Shown in pieces: positions 53,252-62,100 of a stretch of 64,000 bases of DNA. The notes under the pieces were generated by a model that saw nothing but the letters and a program-made list of their open reading frames with translations, was not told the DNA's origin and made no database searches. The DNA comes from an uncultured Rivibacter sp. Its GTDB lineage: Bacteria; Pseudomonadota; Gammaproteobacteria; Burkholderiales; Burkholderiaceae. The first letter of the stretch is position 1. The number at the start of each line of letters is the position of its first letter. The stretch spans positions 1 through 64,000 of the forward strand of contig CAMLNA010000010.1 of the NCBI GenBank assembly GCA_946481025.1. The letters run 5' to 3'. The position numbers and the translations under genes are program-made.

Positions 53252-55387
53252 TCAGTAGTCCAGTTTCGCGTACACCGTCTTGCGCGACGCCTCGCGCGCC
53301 TGCCCGAGCGTGCGGATGCCGCGCTCGGCCAGCAGCGGCACCAGCTTCAGGAACACCCCGGCGGTCACCAGGGCGTCGCCCAGCGCGGTGTGGCGCCCCA
53401 CCACCTCCACCCCCACGCGGCGGGCGATCTCCTCGAGCTGGTGCTCGGCATCGGCATGGCCCGGATGCACCAGGGCCGAGAGCATCAGCGTGTCCAGCAC
53501 CGGCTGCACGAAACGCGCGCCGGTCTGCGCCTCCTTCAACTGCAGGAAGCGCATGTCGAAGGCCGCGTTGTGCGCCACCAGCACGGTGTCCTCGGCAAAC
53601 CGGTGGAAGGCCGGCAGCACCTGCTCGATGAGCGGCTGCCCGGCAAGCATGGCCGAGGAGATGCCGTGCACCCGCTGCGACTCGGCGCGCACCGGCCGCC
53701 GCGGGTTCACCAGCTGCTCGAAGGTTTCCTGCCGGAGCAGCCGGCCGTTGACGACGCGCACCGCGCCGATGGAGATGATCTCGTCGCCGCCGGACGGGTC
53801 GAGCCCGGTGGTCTCGGTGTCGAACACGGTGTACGCGAGCGCCGACAGCAATTGCCCGTCGAGCTCGGGCGTCTGGCCCGGCTGGTTGAAGAGGTCGAAG
53901 TCGTAGTAGACCGGCCGCTCCTGCGACGGCAGGTCAGCCGCCCGGACGGCGCTTTCGGGCTGAAGGGTGGGCAGCTGCACGCACAGCTGGTTCTCGCCCC
54001 GCGGCGGGTCGCTGCGGCACCACCATTCACCCCCATGCCGGGCGAGCACTTCCTTCAGCGTGGCCGCCGGCTGCTCGATCGAGAACGCCTGCATCTCCCA
54101 GGCACGCAGCGCCTCGGGTGCCAGCGGCGGCCCCTTCCAGCGCAGCGACAGGCGCACATGCCGCCCCGCGGCGGCCATGTCGATCTCGACATGTCGCACG
54201 TGGTGAGCCGACACGATGTTGCCCATCACGTGCGTGAGCGCCTGCACCATCGCATGGCTGTCGACGGTGAGCCACAGCGAAGGCTGCGACTCGCGCACGT
54301 GGGCCGCCACGCCGATGCTGCTCTTGAAGTTGCGCTGCAGCGCAAAGGCCAGGTCTCCGGCCTGCATGTCCTCGAGCGGCCAGTAGGCCAGCACGTCGGC
54401 TGCCACCGCCGCCGATTCATCGAGCCGCAACGACAGCCGCTCGGCCTCGTCGAGGATCACCGCGGTGAAGCGCTCGCGGTGCCCGGCGTCCATGTCCGGA
54501 TACTGCTCGATGGTTTCGGCCGCTGCGCGGATGTTGGCCAGCGGCGCGCGGGTGCCTTCGGTGAGCTGGCGCAGCAGCTGGTCGCGCCGGCCGTCGGACT
54601 CCACCGCTCGGGTGATGTCCTCGAGCACCAGCACGAAGCCATCGAGCTTGCGCTCGGCGCCGAGCACCGGCGCCATCGTGGCGCGCAGCAGCTGCCCGTC
54701 GCGCAGCGTGACGAAATGCGCCACCGCGCGCGGCACCTGCTGCTCGACGCGGCGCGTCACCTGCTCCAGCGCATGCACGACCGCGCCCTTGTCTAGGATG
54801 CCGAAGATGGAGCGCCCGAGGCCCACCGGCGAAGCGCTCGACGCAGGGCCGCCCGGCGCCAGCAGGCGCGCAGCCTGGGCGTTGTAGAGCAGCACGCGGC
54901 CTTCGGCGTTGCACACGATCACGCTCTGGGCGAGCTCGGACATCAACGCCGCCAGCCGGTTCTTCTCCTGCAGCAGGTGGGCGCCCGACAGGGCGATGCG
55001 TGTTTCGACCTCGGTGCGCAGCGCCTCATGGTCCTGCGCGAAGGCGTTGACCGCCAACGCGAGCTGCCGCATCTCCTCGCCGCCTTCGGCTGCCACGCGG
55101 TGCGCCGGGTTGACCGTGTGGATGATGCGCAGCTCGGCGGCCAAACGCGCTGCGGCGCCCGGGTAGGCCTTGAACCACCAGCGCAAGGCGGCGCCCAAGG
55201 CAAACGGCAGTAGCAGCGCCAGCAGCGCGAACAGCATGGTGCGGGGCCGCAGCATCGCCGCAAGCGCCTGCCGTTCAGGGTCGCCGAGGTCCAGCCACAA
55301 CGCGGCGCCGGCCAGCACGAGCAGGGCGCAGAGGAAGGCGCAGCACGCTGCCAGCCAGAGCGCGAACCTGCCGGCCGAGGGCCCCAT
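53252..55387 (-). CDS. Membrane PAS / degenerate histidine kinase / DEDDh 3'-5' exonuclease fusion
   Basis: A 711-residue protein. Two N-terminal membrane helices (about 8-32 and 48-68) lead into a HAMP-like stretch, a PAS domain (about 140-245) and a kinase-like module where the H-box reads EGTRAPL, so the phosphoacceptor His is Glu. An N-box-like MGNIVSA remains but the G1 and G2 ATP boxes are gone. From about residue 515 comes a complete exonuclease: FDTETTGLDP (Exo I), HNAAFDMRFL (Exo II) and HTALGDA (Exo III, Hx4D). It looks like a pseudokinase sensor steering a DNA Pol III epsilon-type nuclease. Last gene of a five-gene operon; start overlaps the REC stop. Confidence 0.9.
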   Translation of the reverse strand: MGPSAGRFALWLAACCAFLCALLVLAGAALWLDLGDPERQALAAMLRPRTMLFALLALLLPFALGAALRWWFKAYPGAAARLAAELRIIHTVNPAHRVAAEGGEEMRQLALAVNAFAQDHEALRTEVETRIALSGAHLLQEKNRLAALMSELAQSVIVCNAEGRVLLYNAQAARLLAPGGPASSASPVGLGRSIFGILDKGAVVHALEQVTRRVEQQVPRAVAHFVTLRDGQLLRATMAPVLGAERKLDGFVLVLEDITRAVESDGRRDQLLRQLTEGTRAPLANIRAAAETIEQYPDMDAGHRERFTAVILDEAERLSLRLDESAAVAADVLAYWPLEDMQAGDLAFALQRNFKSSIGVAAHVRESQPSLWLTVDSHAMVQALTHVMGNIVSAHHVRHVEIDMAAAGRHVRLSLRWKGPPLAPEALRAWEMQAFSIEQPAATLKEVLARHGGEWWCRSDPPRGENQLCVQLPTLQPESAVRAADLPSQERPVYYDFDLFNQPGQTPELDGQLLSALAYTVFDTETTGLDPSGGDEIISIGAVRVVNGRLLRQETFEQLVNPRRPVRAESQRVHGISSAMLAGQPLIEQVLPAFHRFAEDTVLVAHNAAFDMRFLQLKEAQTGARFVQPVLDTLMLSALVHPGHADAEHQLEEIARRVGVEVVGRHTALGDALVTAGVFLKLVPLLAERGIRTLGQAREASRKTVYAKLDY

Positions 55388-55758
55388 CAGTCCCCCAGCA
55401 GCGCATGGATCTGCGCCAGCAGCTCCCTGGTGGAAAACGGCTTGGTGACGTAGGCATCGGCCCCGAGCGCGAGACCCTTGGCGATCTCGACCTCGCGCCC
55501 CTTGGCCGACAGCATGACGATGTGGATGCCCCGCCAGGCTTCGCTCTCGCGGATCTTCTGGCAGACGTCGTAGCCCGACAGCCTGGGCATCATGATGTCT
55601 AGCAGCAGGAGATCGGGCACGCGCCGGGCGATCGCGTCGATGGCCTCCTGGCCGTCGTGCGCCACCATCACCTCGTAGCCGCTTTGCTGCAGCATGTATT
55701 CGAGCGAGATCACGATGTTGGGCTCGTCGTCGGCGATCAGGATGGTCTTCTTGGTCAT
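55387..55758 (-). CDS. Single-domain response regulator (CheY-like receiver)
   Basis: The 123-residue receiver has acidic pair ADDEPN, phosphoacceptor Asp in LLLLDIMMP near residue 54, Thr/Ser in MLSAKG near 82 and Lys in VTKPFS near 104. There is no output domain, unlike CrbR/ErdR, which carry a LuxR HTH. It sits seven bases after the SLC5-kinase gene and shares one base with the exonuclease fusion (TGATG), so it is probably phosphorylated by the former and may act on the latter. Confidence 0.95.
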   Translation of the reverse strand: MTKKTILIADDEPNIVISLEYMLQQSGYEVMVAHDGQEAIDAIARRVPDLLLLDIMMPRLSGYDVCQKIRESEAWRGIHIVMLSAKGREVEIAKGLALGADAYVTKPFSTRELLAQIHALLGD

Positions 55759-55765
55759 GTGGAGA

Positions 55766-58546
55766 TCACTTCGCAGTGGCTGGTGCCGCCTCGGCCGGCG
55801 CCGCGGTGTGCGGGCGGGCATCCAGCGGCAGCGTGAACGAGAAGGTCGCACCCTGCCCCAGCATGCTTTCGACCCATAGCTCCCCGCCGGAATGCTGCAC
55901 GATCTGGCGGCTGATCGGCAAGCCGAGCCCGGTGCCGCGTGGCTTGTCGGTCAGGGTGTTGCCCACCTGGTGGAACTTCTCGAAGATGGTCTGCTGGTCG
56001 GCCGTCGCGACGCCGATGCCGTTGTCGCGCACGTCCACCCGCAAGGCGGCACCGCCTTCGATGCCCAGGCGGATGTGGATGCGGCCCCGGTCGCGGTCGC
56101 AGAACTTCACCGCGTTGGCGATCAGGTTGATCAGCACCTGCATCAGCCGGTCGCGGTCTGCGCGCACGGTGGGCAGGCCGGCGGGCAGCTCGGCGGTGAG
56201 CCGGGCGCCGCGTTCGGCGACCAGCGTGCTGGTGGCCGACACCGCCTCCTCGATCACGTCCTTCAGGTCGAGCTCGCTGGAGTGCCACTCGGCCGTGCCG
56301 GACTCGAGCTTGGCGAGATCGAGCACCTGGTTGATCAGCCGCGTGAGGCGTTCGCTCTCCTTCACCAGGATGCCCAGGAACTGGCGGCGCTTGTCGAGGT
56401 CGAGCTTGGGATCGGCCTGCAGGATCTCGGAGAAGGCGCGGATGGACGTGAGCGGCGTGCGCAGCTCATGGGTCACCATCGAGATGAAGTCGTCCTTCAG
56501 GCGGTCGAGTTCCTTGAGCCGTTCGTTCGCGGCGCGCAGTTCGCTGGTGGCCGCCTCCAGCTCCCGCGACTGCTGCTCCAGCTGCCGGCTGTAGGCGATG
56601 ACCTGCGACGCCTCGTCGAGGATGTCGAACAGTTCGTCCATCGACAGCGGCTCCTCGTGCACCACCGAGGCGATCATCACGCGGGCCGACGCCGCGCCGA
56701 TGGCGCCGGCCAGCAGGTTCTCGGCAAAGTGCACCAGCTCGGCGTCGGGTTCGAGCCGGGCGACGTCGCCGGCGCCCCGGCGCACGGCGTACTGCGCGAA
56801 CGCCGCTTCCGCCCGCTCTCGCCCGATGAAGCGTCCGACCAGCACCAGCACCTCGGAGACCGATGCGCGGCCGCGCCACAGCCGGCTGGTGCGCGGGGCG
56901 CTCTTGAAGACATCGACGAACAGCACCGCCTGCGCCTGCTCGCGCACGCCCTGGCGCCCCATCAGGGACACGGCGGCGTATCCGCCCACGTTGGCCAGCA
57001 TGCTCCAGAACAGCGAGTGGCTGATGTTGTCCATGCCCTCCAGGCCGAACAGGCCTTGCGGCTTGAGCCAGCCCACGCCGAAGGGCCCCTGCTCGATGAA
57101 CGAGATGTCCAGCCCCCAGCCCGAGCGCGCGAACGAGGGCAGCAGCAGCGTGTAGGCCCACAGCAGGAAGCCGAGCGACAGCCCGGTGAGCGCGCCGCGG
57201 CGGGTGCCCTGCTTCCAGTACATGCCGCCCAGCATGGCGGGCGCGAACTGCGCCACCGCGGCAAACGACACCAGGCCGATGGACACCAGCGCATAGGCCT
57301 CGCCGGCCGCGCGGTAGTACACGTAGCCCAGCATCATCAGCAGCACGATGGCGCCGCGGCGTATGCCCAGCAGCAGCCCGGACAGGTCGCTGCGCCGCGA
57401 CAGTGCCAGGGCCTTCCACCTCAGCAGCACCGGCATGGCCAGGTCGTTGCAGATCATGGTGGACAGCGCGATCGTCTCGACGATCACCATGCCGGTGGCC
57501 GCCGACAGGCCGCCGATGAAGACGAACAGCGCCAGCGCCTCCTGGCGGTGCGCCATGGGCAGCGTGAGCACGAAGGTGTCGGCGTCCACCTGGCCGGGCG
57601 CGAACTGCATGAGCCCGGCGAAGGTGATGGGCAGCACGAACACGTTGATGGCCAGCAGGTACACCGGGAACAGCCAGATCGCCTTGGTGAGGTGGTTCTC
57701 GTTGACGTTCTCGACCACGCTGATCTGGAACTGCCGCGGCAGGAACAGGATGGACAGCATCGACAGGAAGATGAGCCAGCCCCACGAGCCGTAGGTGCCG
57801 GCTGCGCTGCCCAGCGTGAGCAGCTTCTCCACGTCGGGCAGTCGCGCGGCACGCTCGAAGATGTCGCCGAAGCCGCCGTAGAGACCGAAGGTGACGAAGG
57901 TGCCGACGGCCAGGAAGGCGAGCAGCTTGACCATCGACTCGAAGGCCACTGCGGCCACCATGCCTTCATGGCGTTCGGTGGCGTCGAGGTGGCGGGTACC
58001 GAACACGACGGTGAACGCGGCCAGCAGCAGCGCCACGTACAGCGCCGTGTCGTCCAGCAGGTGCCCGGCCTCGCGGCGCGCCGGCATCGACACCTCGGGG
58101 TACTGCAGCAGGATGCCGAAGCTGGCCGACACCGCCTTCAACTGCAGCGCGATGTACGGGATGACGCCGATCACCGCGATCACCGTCACCAGCCCGCCCA
58201 GCAGCGCGCTCTTGCCGTAGCGCGCGGCGACGAAATCGGCGATCGAGGTGATGCGGTGCTGCTTGCTGATGCGGATCATCTTGCGCAGCACGAGCCACCA
58301 GAGCGCGGCCATCAGCGTGGGCCCCAGGTAGATCGGCAGGAAGCCCACGCCCGTGGCAGCCGCGCGGCCCACGCTGCCGTAGAAGGTCCAGGAGGTGGCG
58401 TACACCGCCATCGACAGCGCGTAGGTGTACGGGTTGGCGATGATGGAACGGCCGGCATCGGCGCGCTTGTCGCCCCAGTAGGCGATCGCGAACAGGATGC
58501 CCAGGTAGGCGAACGAGGTGAGCAGGATGACGCCGCCGTGCAGCAT
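55766..58546 (-). CDS. SLC5 symporter-histidine kinase fusion (CrbS/MxtR-like)
   Basis: The 926-residue protein opens with a PutP-like Na+/solute symporter domain of about 13 helices (residues 1-590). A STAC-like linker and a coiled coil (ELEAATSELRAANERLKELD) follow, then a complete kinase: H-box MVTHELRTPLTSIRAF (His near residue 692), N-box LINLIANAVKFC, G1 VRDNGIGV and G2 GTGLGLPISRQIV. CrbS/MxtR kinases of this build control acetate use in Vibrio and Pseudomonas. It is third in a tightly packed operon; the start is the ATG at 58546, three bases after the small membrane gene. Confidence 0.94.
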   Translation of the reverse strand: MLHGGVILLTSFAYLGILFAIAYWGDKRADAGRSIIANPYTYALSMAVYATSWTFYGSVGRAAATGVGFLPIYLGPTLMAALWWLVLRKMIRISKQHRITSIADFVAARYGKSALLGGLVTVIAVIGVIPYIALQLKAVSASFGILLQYPEVSMPARREAGHLLDDTALYVALLLAAFTVVFGTRHLDATERHEGMVAAVAFESMVKLLAFLAVGTFVTFGLYGGFGDIFERAARLPDVEKLLTLGSAAGTYGSWGWLIFLSMLSILFLPRQFQISVVENVNENHLTKAIWLFPVYLLAINVFVLPITFAGLMQFAPGQVDADTFVLTLPMAHRQEALALFVFIGGLSAATGMVIVETIALSTMICNDLAMPVLLRWKALALSRRSDLSGLLLGIRRGAIVLLMMLGYVYYRAAGEAYALVSIGLVSFAAVAQFAPAMLGGMYWKQGTRRGALTGLSLGFLLWAYTLLLPSFARSGWGLDISFIEQGPFGVGWLKPQGLFGLEGMDNISHSLFWSMLANVGGYAAVSLMGRQGVREQAQAVLFVDVFKSAPRTSRLWRGRASVSEVLVLVGRFIGRERAEAAFAQYAVRRGAGDVARLEPDAELVHFAENLLAGAIGAASARVMIASVVHEEPLSMDELFDILDEASQVIAYSRQLEQQSRELEAATSELRAANERLKELDRLKDDFISMVTHELRTPLTSIRAFSEILQADPKLDLDKRRQFLGILVKESERLTRLINQVLDLAKLESGTAEWHSSELDLKDVIEEAVSATSTLVAERGARLTAELPAGLPTVRADRDRLMQVLINLIANAVKFCDRDRGRIHIRLGIEGGAALRVDVRDNGIGVATADQQTIFEKFHQVGNTLTDKPRGTGLGLPISRQIVQHSGGELWVESMLGQGATFSFTLPLDARPHTAAPAEAAPATAK

Positions 58547-58548
58547 GC

Positions 58549-58746
58549 CTACTTCCAGCGTTCGACCACGAGGATCATCAGCACGATGAGCAGGACCCAG
58601 GCACCGAACAGGTAGGCGTACAGCAGCGGAACGCCGAACACCGAGCCGCCGGTGTTGAAAAGCGCCAGCAGCGGGAAGCTGAACAGCAGCCACCCGAGCA
58701 CGAACAGTGCGACCAGCCGCTGCGCCTGCACCGGGCGATGCATCAT
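58549..58746 (-). CDS. Small membrane protein (DUF3311-like)
   Basis: A 65-residue protein with two hydrophobic segments (about 12-30 and 38-58). The FSFPLLALFN and GVPLLYAYLFGAW stretches resemble small partner subunits of SLC5 symporters. It sits two bases upstream of the SLC5-kinase gene, so it is probably an accessory subunit of the sensor. Two ATGs in tandem (58746, 58743) could start it; GGGAGACG lies upstream. Confidence 0.75.
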   Translation of the reverse strand: MMHRPVQAQRLVALFVLGWLLFSFPLLALFNTGGSVFGVPLLYAYLFGAWVLLIVLMILVVERWK

Positions 58747-58786
58747 CGTCGTCGTCTCCCTTGGTCGAGGGCCGATGATGAGCCGC

Positions 58787-59851
58787 TCAGCGCTGATAGT
58801 CCAGCGCGAGCCGCTGCTGCAGCGAACGCGCCACATGCAGCGCTTCCTTCAGCGCGTGCCGGTCCGGCTCGTCGAGGGCGGCCGTGTCCAGCAGGTTGGG
58901 GTTGCCCCGGGGAGCGCCGGCGCCGGCCTCGTCGGCGCCCTGCCCGACCTGCACGCGCAGGCGCAGCATCTGCAGGAACTCGAACGCGCCGATCCAGACC
59001 TCGGCTTCTGCCGGCGGCACCTGGCCGGCTGCGGCGAGCGCCTCGAAGCGGTGCCGCGTGCCGGTGCACGGTATGCCGTGGGCCAGCGCCAGCAGGCGGG
59101 CGGCGTCCACGAACAGCGCGGTCCCCTGCATCTTGAGGTCGATGCGGTCACCGTCGAGCCCGCCCAGCCAGGTGAGCGGCGGTCCGTGCGACAACGCGTT
59201 GTCGGCCAGCTGCTTCATGAAGCGAGGCAGGCGCAGCGCCCCGCCGGTGATGGCGTCGCGCAGCGGCAGGGCCAGCTCGGCGCGGCCGGCGATCGGCCGC
59301 AGGTCGAAGTAGATGCTGGCCGCCAGCAGATCGCGCGGGGCGCCGTGTTCCATCCAGTGCTCGAAACGCTCGCGCCATTCGGCCGGCGTGAGGCAGCACT
59401 CGGGGTTGGAGGCCATCACGTTGCCCTGGCACAGCGGGTAGCCGCAGGCGTCGAGCGAGTCGTTCACGCGCCGGCCGAAGGCCAGCCACGAGGCGCGGTC
59501 GCGCCCGGGCTCATCGCTTTCGAACACGAGGCCATTGTCCTGGTCGGTCGCGATGGTCTGCTCGCTGCGCCCTTCGGAGCCGAAGGCCAGCCAGCAGGCA
59601 CGGCGCAGGTCCATGCCCGCCTCGGCTGCCAGCAGGCCAACGAGGTGCGCGGTGAGCACGTCGTTGAGGTGGCTGACGAGCCCGGTGAGCTGCCGTGCCG
59701 GCAGCCCGTGCTCGAGCAGGCGGCGAGCCAGCCGGCGTATGTCGTGTGCCGCGCCGGCCAATGCGGGCAGGTCGCAGGCCGCCCGGATGGCACGCCTCAC
59801 AGGCTCGGCTTCGTCGGGCGACGTGGGCGGCGTAGGCGACTCGTGTGGCAT
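58787..59851 (-). CDS. DUF294 nucleotidyltransferase-like protein (short form)
   Basis: The 354-residue protein has a GlnD/nucleotidyltransferase motif FGSEGRSEQT near residue 92, followed by DQDNGLVFE, matching the metal-binding Asp pair of pol-beta-type nucleotidyltransferases, and a helical DUF294_C half. The longer family form begins with a cNMP-binding domain and two CBS domains, which are missing here; the first 40 residues are only a Pro/Glu-rich lead. Homologues accompany CrbS-type kinases. The substrate of the nucleotidyl transfer is unknown. First gene of the leftward operon. Confidence 0.87.
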   Translation of the reverse strand: MPHESPTPPTSPDEAEPVRRAIRAACDLPALAGAAHDIRRLARRLLEHGLPARQLTGLVSHLNDVLTAHLVGLLAAEAGMDLRRACWLAFGSEGRSEQTIATDQDNGLVFESDEPGRDRASWLAFGRRVNDSLDACGYPLCQGNVMASNPECCLTPAEWRERFEHWMEHGAPRDLLAASIYFDLRPIAGRAELALPLRDAITGGALRLPRFMKQLADNALSHGPPLTWLGGLDGDRIDLKMQGTALFVDAARLLALAHGIPCTGTRHRFEALAAAGQVPPAEAEVWIGAFEFLQMLRLRVQVGQGADEAGAGAPRGNPNLLDTAALDEPDRHALKEALHVARSLQQRLALDYQR

Positions 59852-59921
59852 CGCAGGCGGGCATCAGGGCACGGCGCCCGATCTTAGGAGCGCGCCCCGC
59901 CCGCCACAATGCGCGCCGGAC

Positions 59922-59953
59922 AAGAAAAAGCCCCGCTCGGGCGAGCGGGGCTT
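59922..59953 (-). terminator. Rho-independent terminator after the SLC5 symporter gene
   Basis: AAGCCCCGCTC pairs with GAGCGGGGCTT (11 bp, 4-base loop). Read on the minus strand a TTTTTCTTG tract follows. It isolates the symporter transcript from the sensor operon downstream. Confidence 0.9.
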
Positions 59954-59972
59954 CGTGGCGTGAAGCGACGGA

Positions 59973-62099
59973 TCAGGCCTTGCCGAGCCTGAGATCGGGG
60001 TAGCGCACGTGCTCCACGAGCTCCTGGGTTTCCTTCTTCGGTGCGCCGGTCAGCAGGCTCACGATGACGATCACCGCGAAGCCCACCGGCACGCCGAACA
60101 GGCCGGCCGAGATGGGCTGAATGCCCCACCACAGCTCGATCGGCGACGTGACGCCGAAGATGCCGCGCAGCCAGGCCTGGGTGGTCACCATGTAGTAGAA
60201 GGTGACGCCCAGACCGGCCACCATGCCCAGCGTGGCGCCCCACTTGTTGGCGCGCTTCCAGAAGATGCCGAGCACCAGGGCCGGGAAGAAGGCAGCGGCC
60301 GCGAACGAGAACGCCGCAGAGACCAGGAACAGGATGTCCGCCGGCTTCTGCGCCGCCACGAAGGCCGCCAGCAGGGCAACGACCACGAGCAGCGCCTTCG
60401 AGATCGCGACGCGGCGCGCGGTGGGCGCGTTCGGGTCGATCATCTTGTAGTACAGGTCGTGCGACAGCGCATTGGCGATGGTCAGCAGCAGGCCGTCCGC
60501 CGTGGACAGCGCCGCGGCCAGGCCGCCGGCCGCCACCATGCCCGAGATGACGTACGGCAGCCCGCCGATGGCCGGCGTGGCCAGCACGATGATGTCGCCG
60601 CCGATGCGCATCTCACCCAGCTGGAAGATGCCGTCCTTGTTGACGTCGGCCACCGTGAGCAGCGTCGGATCGACCTTGTTCCAGGCGGATATCCACTCCG
60701 GCAGCTTGTCGAACGGCGTGCCCACCAGCACGGTGAAGATCTCGTACTTCACGAGCACCGCCAGTGCCGGCGCGGTGAAGTACAGCAGGAAGATGAAGAA
60801 CAGCGACCACGTCACCGACTCCCGCGCTTCCTTTACCGACGGTGTCGTGTAGTAGCGCATCAGGATGTGCGGCAGCGCGGCCGTGCCCACCATCAGGCAG
60901 AACACCAGCGCGAGGAAGTTGCGCCTCGACTCTTCGAAGGTCTTCTTCGCCGCTGCGTCGCCGTTGGGGTCGCCCGCGTAGATCTGGGCATGCGCCGGCA
61001 TGCCGGCCAGCGGCTTGGCCCGCCCTTCATTGCTGGTCTTGCCGGCGGTGTAGGCCTTCTTGGCCTCGACCATGTCCTTCGGCAGCCCCGCCAGCGCCTT
61101 CTCGGCGGCCTGGATCTCGGCGGCCGGCGCGTTGGCGGTTCTCAGGTCGGCCAGCTTCTTGTCGGCGGCGGCCTTGTCGGCCGCCATCGCGGCCGGGATG
61201 TCCTTCAGCTTGGCGTCGAACTCCGCGGCGCGCTGCTTGAAGATCGCGATGACCTCCTGCTCCTTCGGGTCGGCCTTCAGCCGGTTCTCGGCTTCGGTGA
61301 CCTTCTGCAGCTGCATGCCGTAGACGGCCTGCGGCACGGGCACGCTGGTCTGCTTGACCGACAGCCAGACCACCGGAACGAGGTACGCAATGATCAGGAT
61401 GATGTACTGCGCCACCTGCGTCCACGTGACCGCGCGCATGCCGCCCAGGAACGAACACACCAGGATGCCGCCCAGGCCGACGAAGATCCCGACCTCGAAG
61501 GCCAGGCCCGAGAGCCGCGTGGTGATGAGGCCCACGCCGTAGATCTGCGCCACCACGTAGGTGAACGAACACAGGATGGCGGCGAGGATGCCGATCAGCC
61601 GGGGCAGGTTGCCCTCGTAGCGCGCGCCCAGGAAGTCGGGGATGGTGAACTGCCCGAACTTGCGCAGGTAGGGCGCGAGGAACAGCGCCACCAGGCAGTA
61701 GCCGCCGGTCCAGCCCATGATGAAGGCCAGCCCGCCGTAGCCCGACAGGTAGAGCGTGCCGGCCATGCCGATGAAGGAGGCCGCGCTCATCCAGTCGGCG
61801 CCGGTGGCCATGCCGTTGTAGACGGCCGGCACGCGGCGGCCGGCCACGTAGTACTCGGCCGCGTCGGTGGTGCGGCTCATGATGCCGATGCCGGCATACA
61901 GGGCCACGGTGGCGAGCAGGAAGATGAAGCCGATCCAGTTGCGCGGCAGCCCCATCTGCTCGAGGATCGCCAGCACGATGATGAAAGCCAGGAAGCCGCC
62001 GGTGTACCAGCCGTACACCTTGTTGAGCTGCTTCTTGAACGCCTGGTTGGCCGAGGCGGCACCGCCGCCCCGACCGGTCTGAACGCCTACGCCAGCCAT
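59973..62099 (-). CDS. Sodium:solute symporter, VC_2705 subfamily (ActP-like)
   Basis: A 708-residue SLC5 symporter, longer than ActP (about 550). The N-terminal ten segments include AEYYVAGRRVPAVYNGMATG and a Na+-binding-type SAASFIGMAG. A soluble insert of about 130 residues (roughly 262-392) contains Lys/Ala/Asp-rich coiled-coil (LKADPKEQEVIAIFKQRAAE) before the remaining helices. It matches the probable acetate/carboxylate symporters that pair with DUF4212. Two bases separate it from that partner. Confidence 0.92.
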   Translation of the reverse strand: MAGVGVQTGRGGGAASANQAFKKQLNKVYGWYTGGFLAFIIVLAILEQMGLPRNWIGFIFLLATVALYAGIGIMSRTTDAAEYYVAGRRVPAVYNGMATGADWMSAASFIGMAGTLYLSGYGGLAFIMGWTGGYCLVALFLAPYLRKFGQFTIPDFLGARYEGNLPRLIGILAAILCSFTYVVAQIYGVGLITTRLSGLAFEVGIFVGLGGILVCSFLGGMRAVTWTQVAQYIILIIAYLVPVVWLSVKQTSVPVPQAVYGMQLQKVTEAENRLKADPKEQEVIAIFKQRAAEFDAKLKDIPAAMAADKAAADKKLADLRTANAPAAEIQAAEKALAGLPKDMVEAKKAYTAGKTSNEGRAKPLAGMPAHAQIYAGDPNGDAAAKKTFEESRRNFLALVFCLMVGTAALPHILMRYYTTPSVKEARESVTWSLFFIFLLYFTAPALAVLVKYEIFTVLVGTPFDKLPEWISAWNKVDPTLLTVADVNKDGIFQLGEMRIGGDIIVLATPAIGGLPYVISGMVAAGGLAAALSTADGLLLTIANALSHDLYYKMIDPNAPTARRVAISKALLVVVALLAAFVAAQKPADILFLVSAAFSFAAAAFFPALVLGIFWKRANKWGATLGMVAGLGVTFYYMVTTQAWLRGIFGVTSPIELWWGIQPISAGLFGVPVGFAVIVIVSLLTGAPKKETQELVEHVRYPDLRLGKA

Positions 62100-62100
62100 G

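Noticed and set aside
55892..58615. 907-codon open frame opposite the SLC5-kinase gene
   Set aside because: Low-complexity Gln/His/Arg translation typical of an antisense shadow.
53252..59851. Anti-phage (CBASS-like) system made of nucleotidyltransferase plus nuclease
   Set aside because: The nucleotidyltransferase is the DUF294/GlnD type, not a CD-NTase, and the locus has a solute sensor and symporter with normal composition and no mobile-element marks. Acetate or carboxylate control fits better.
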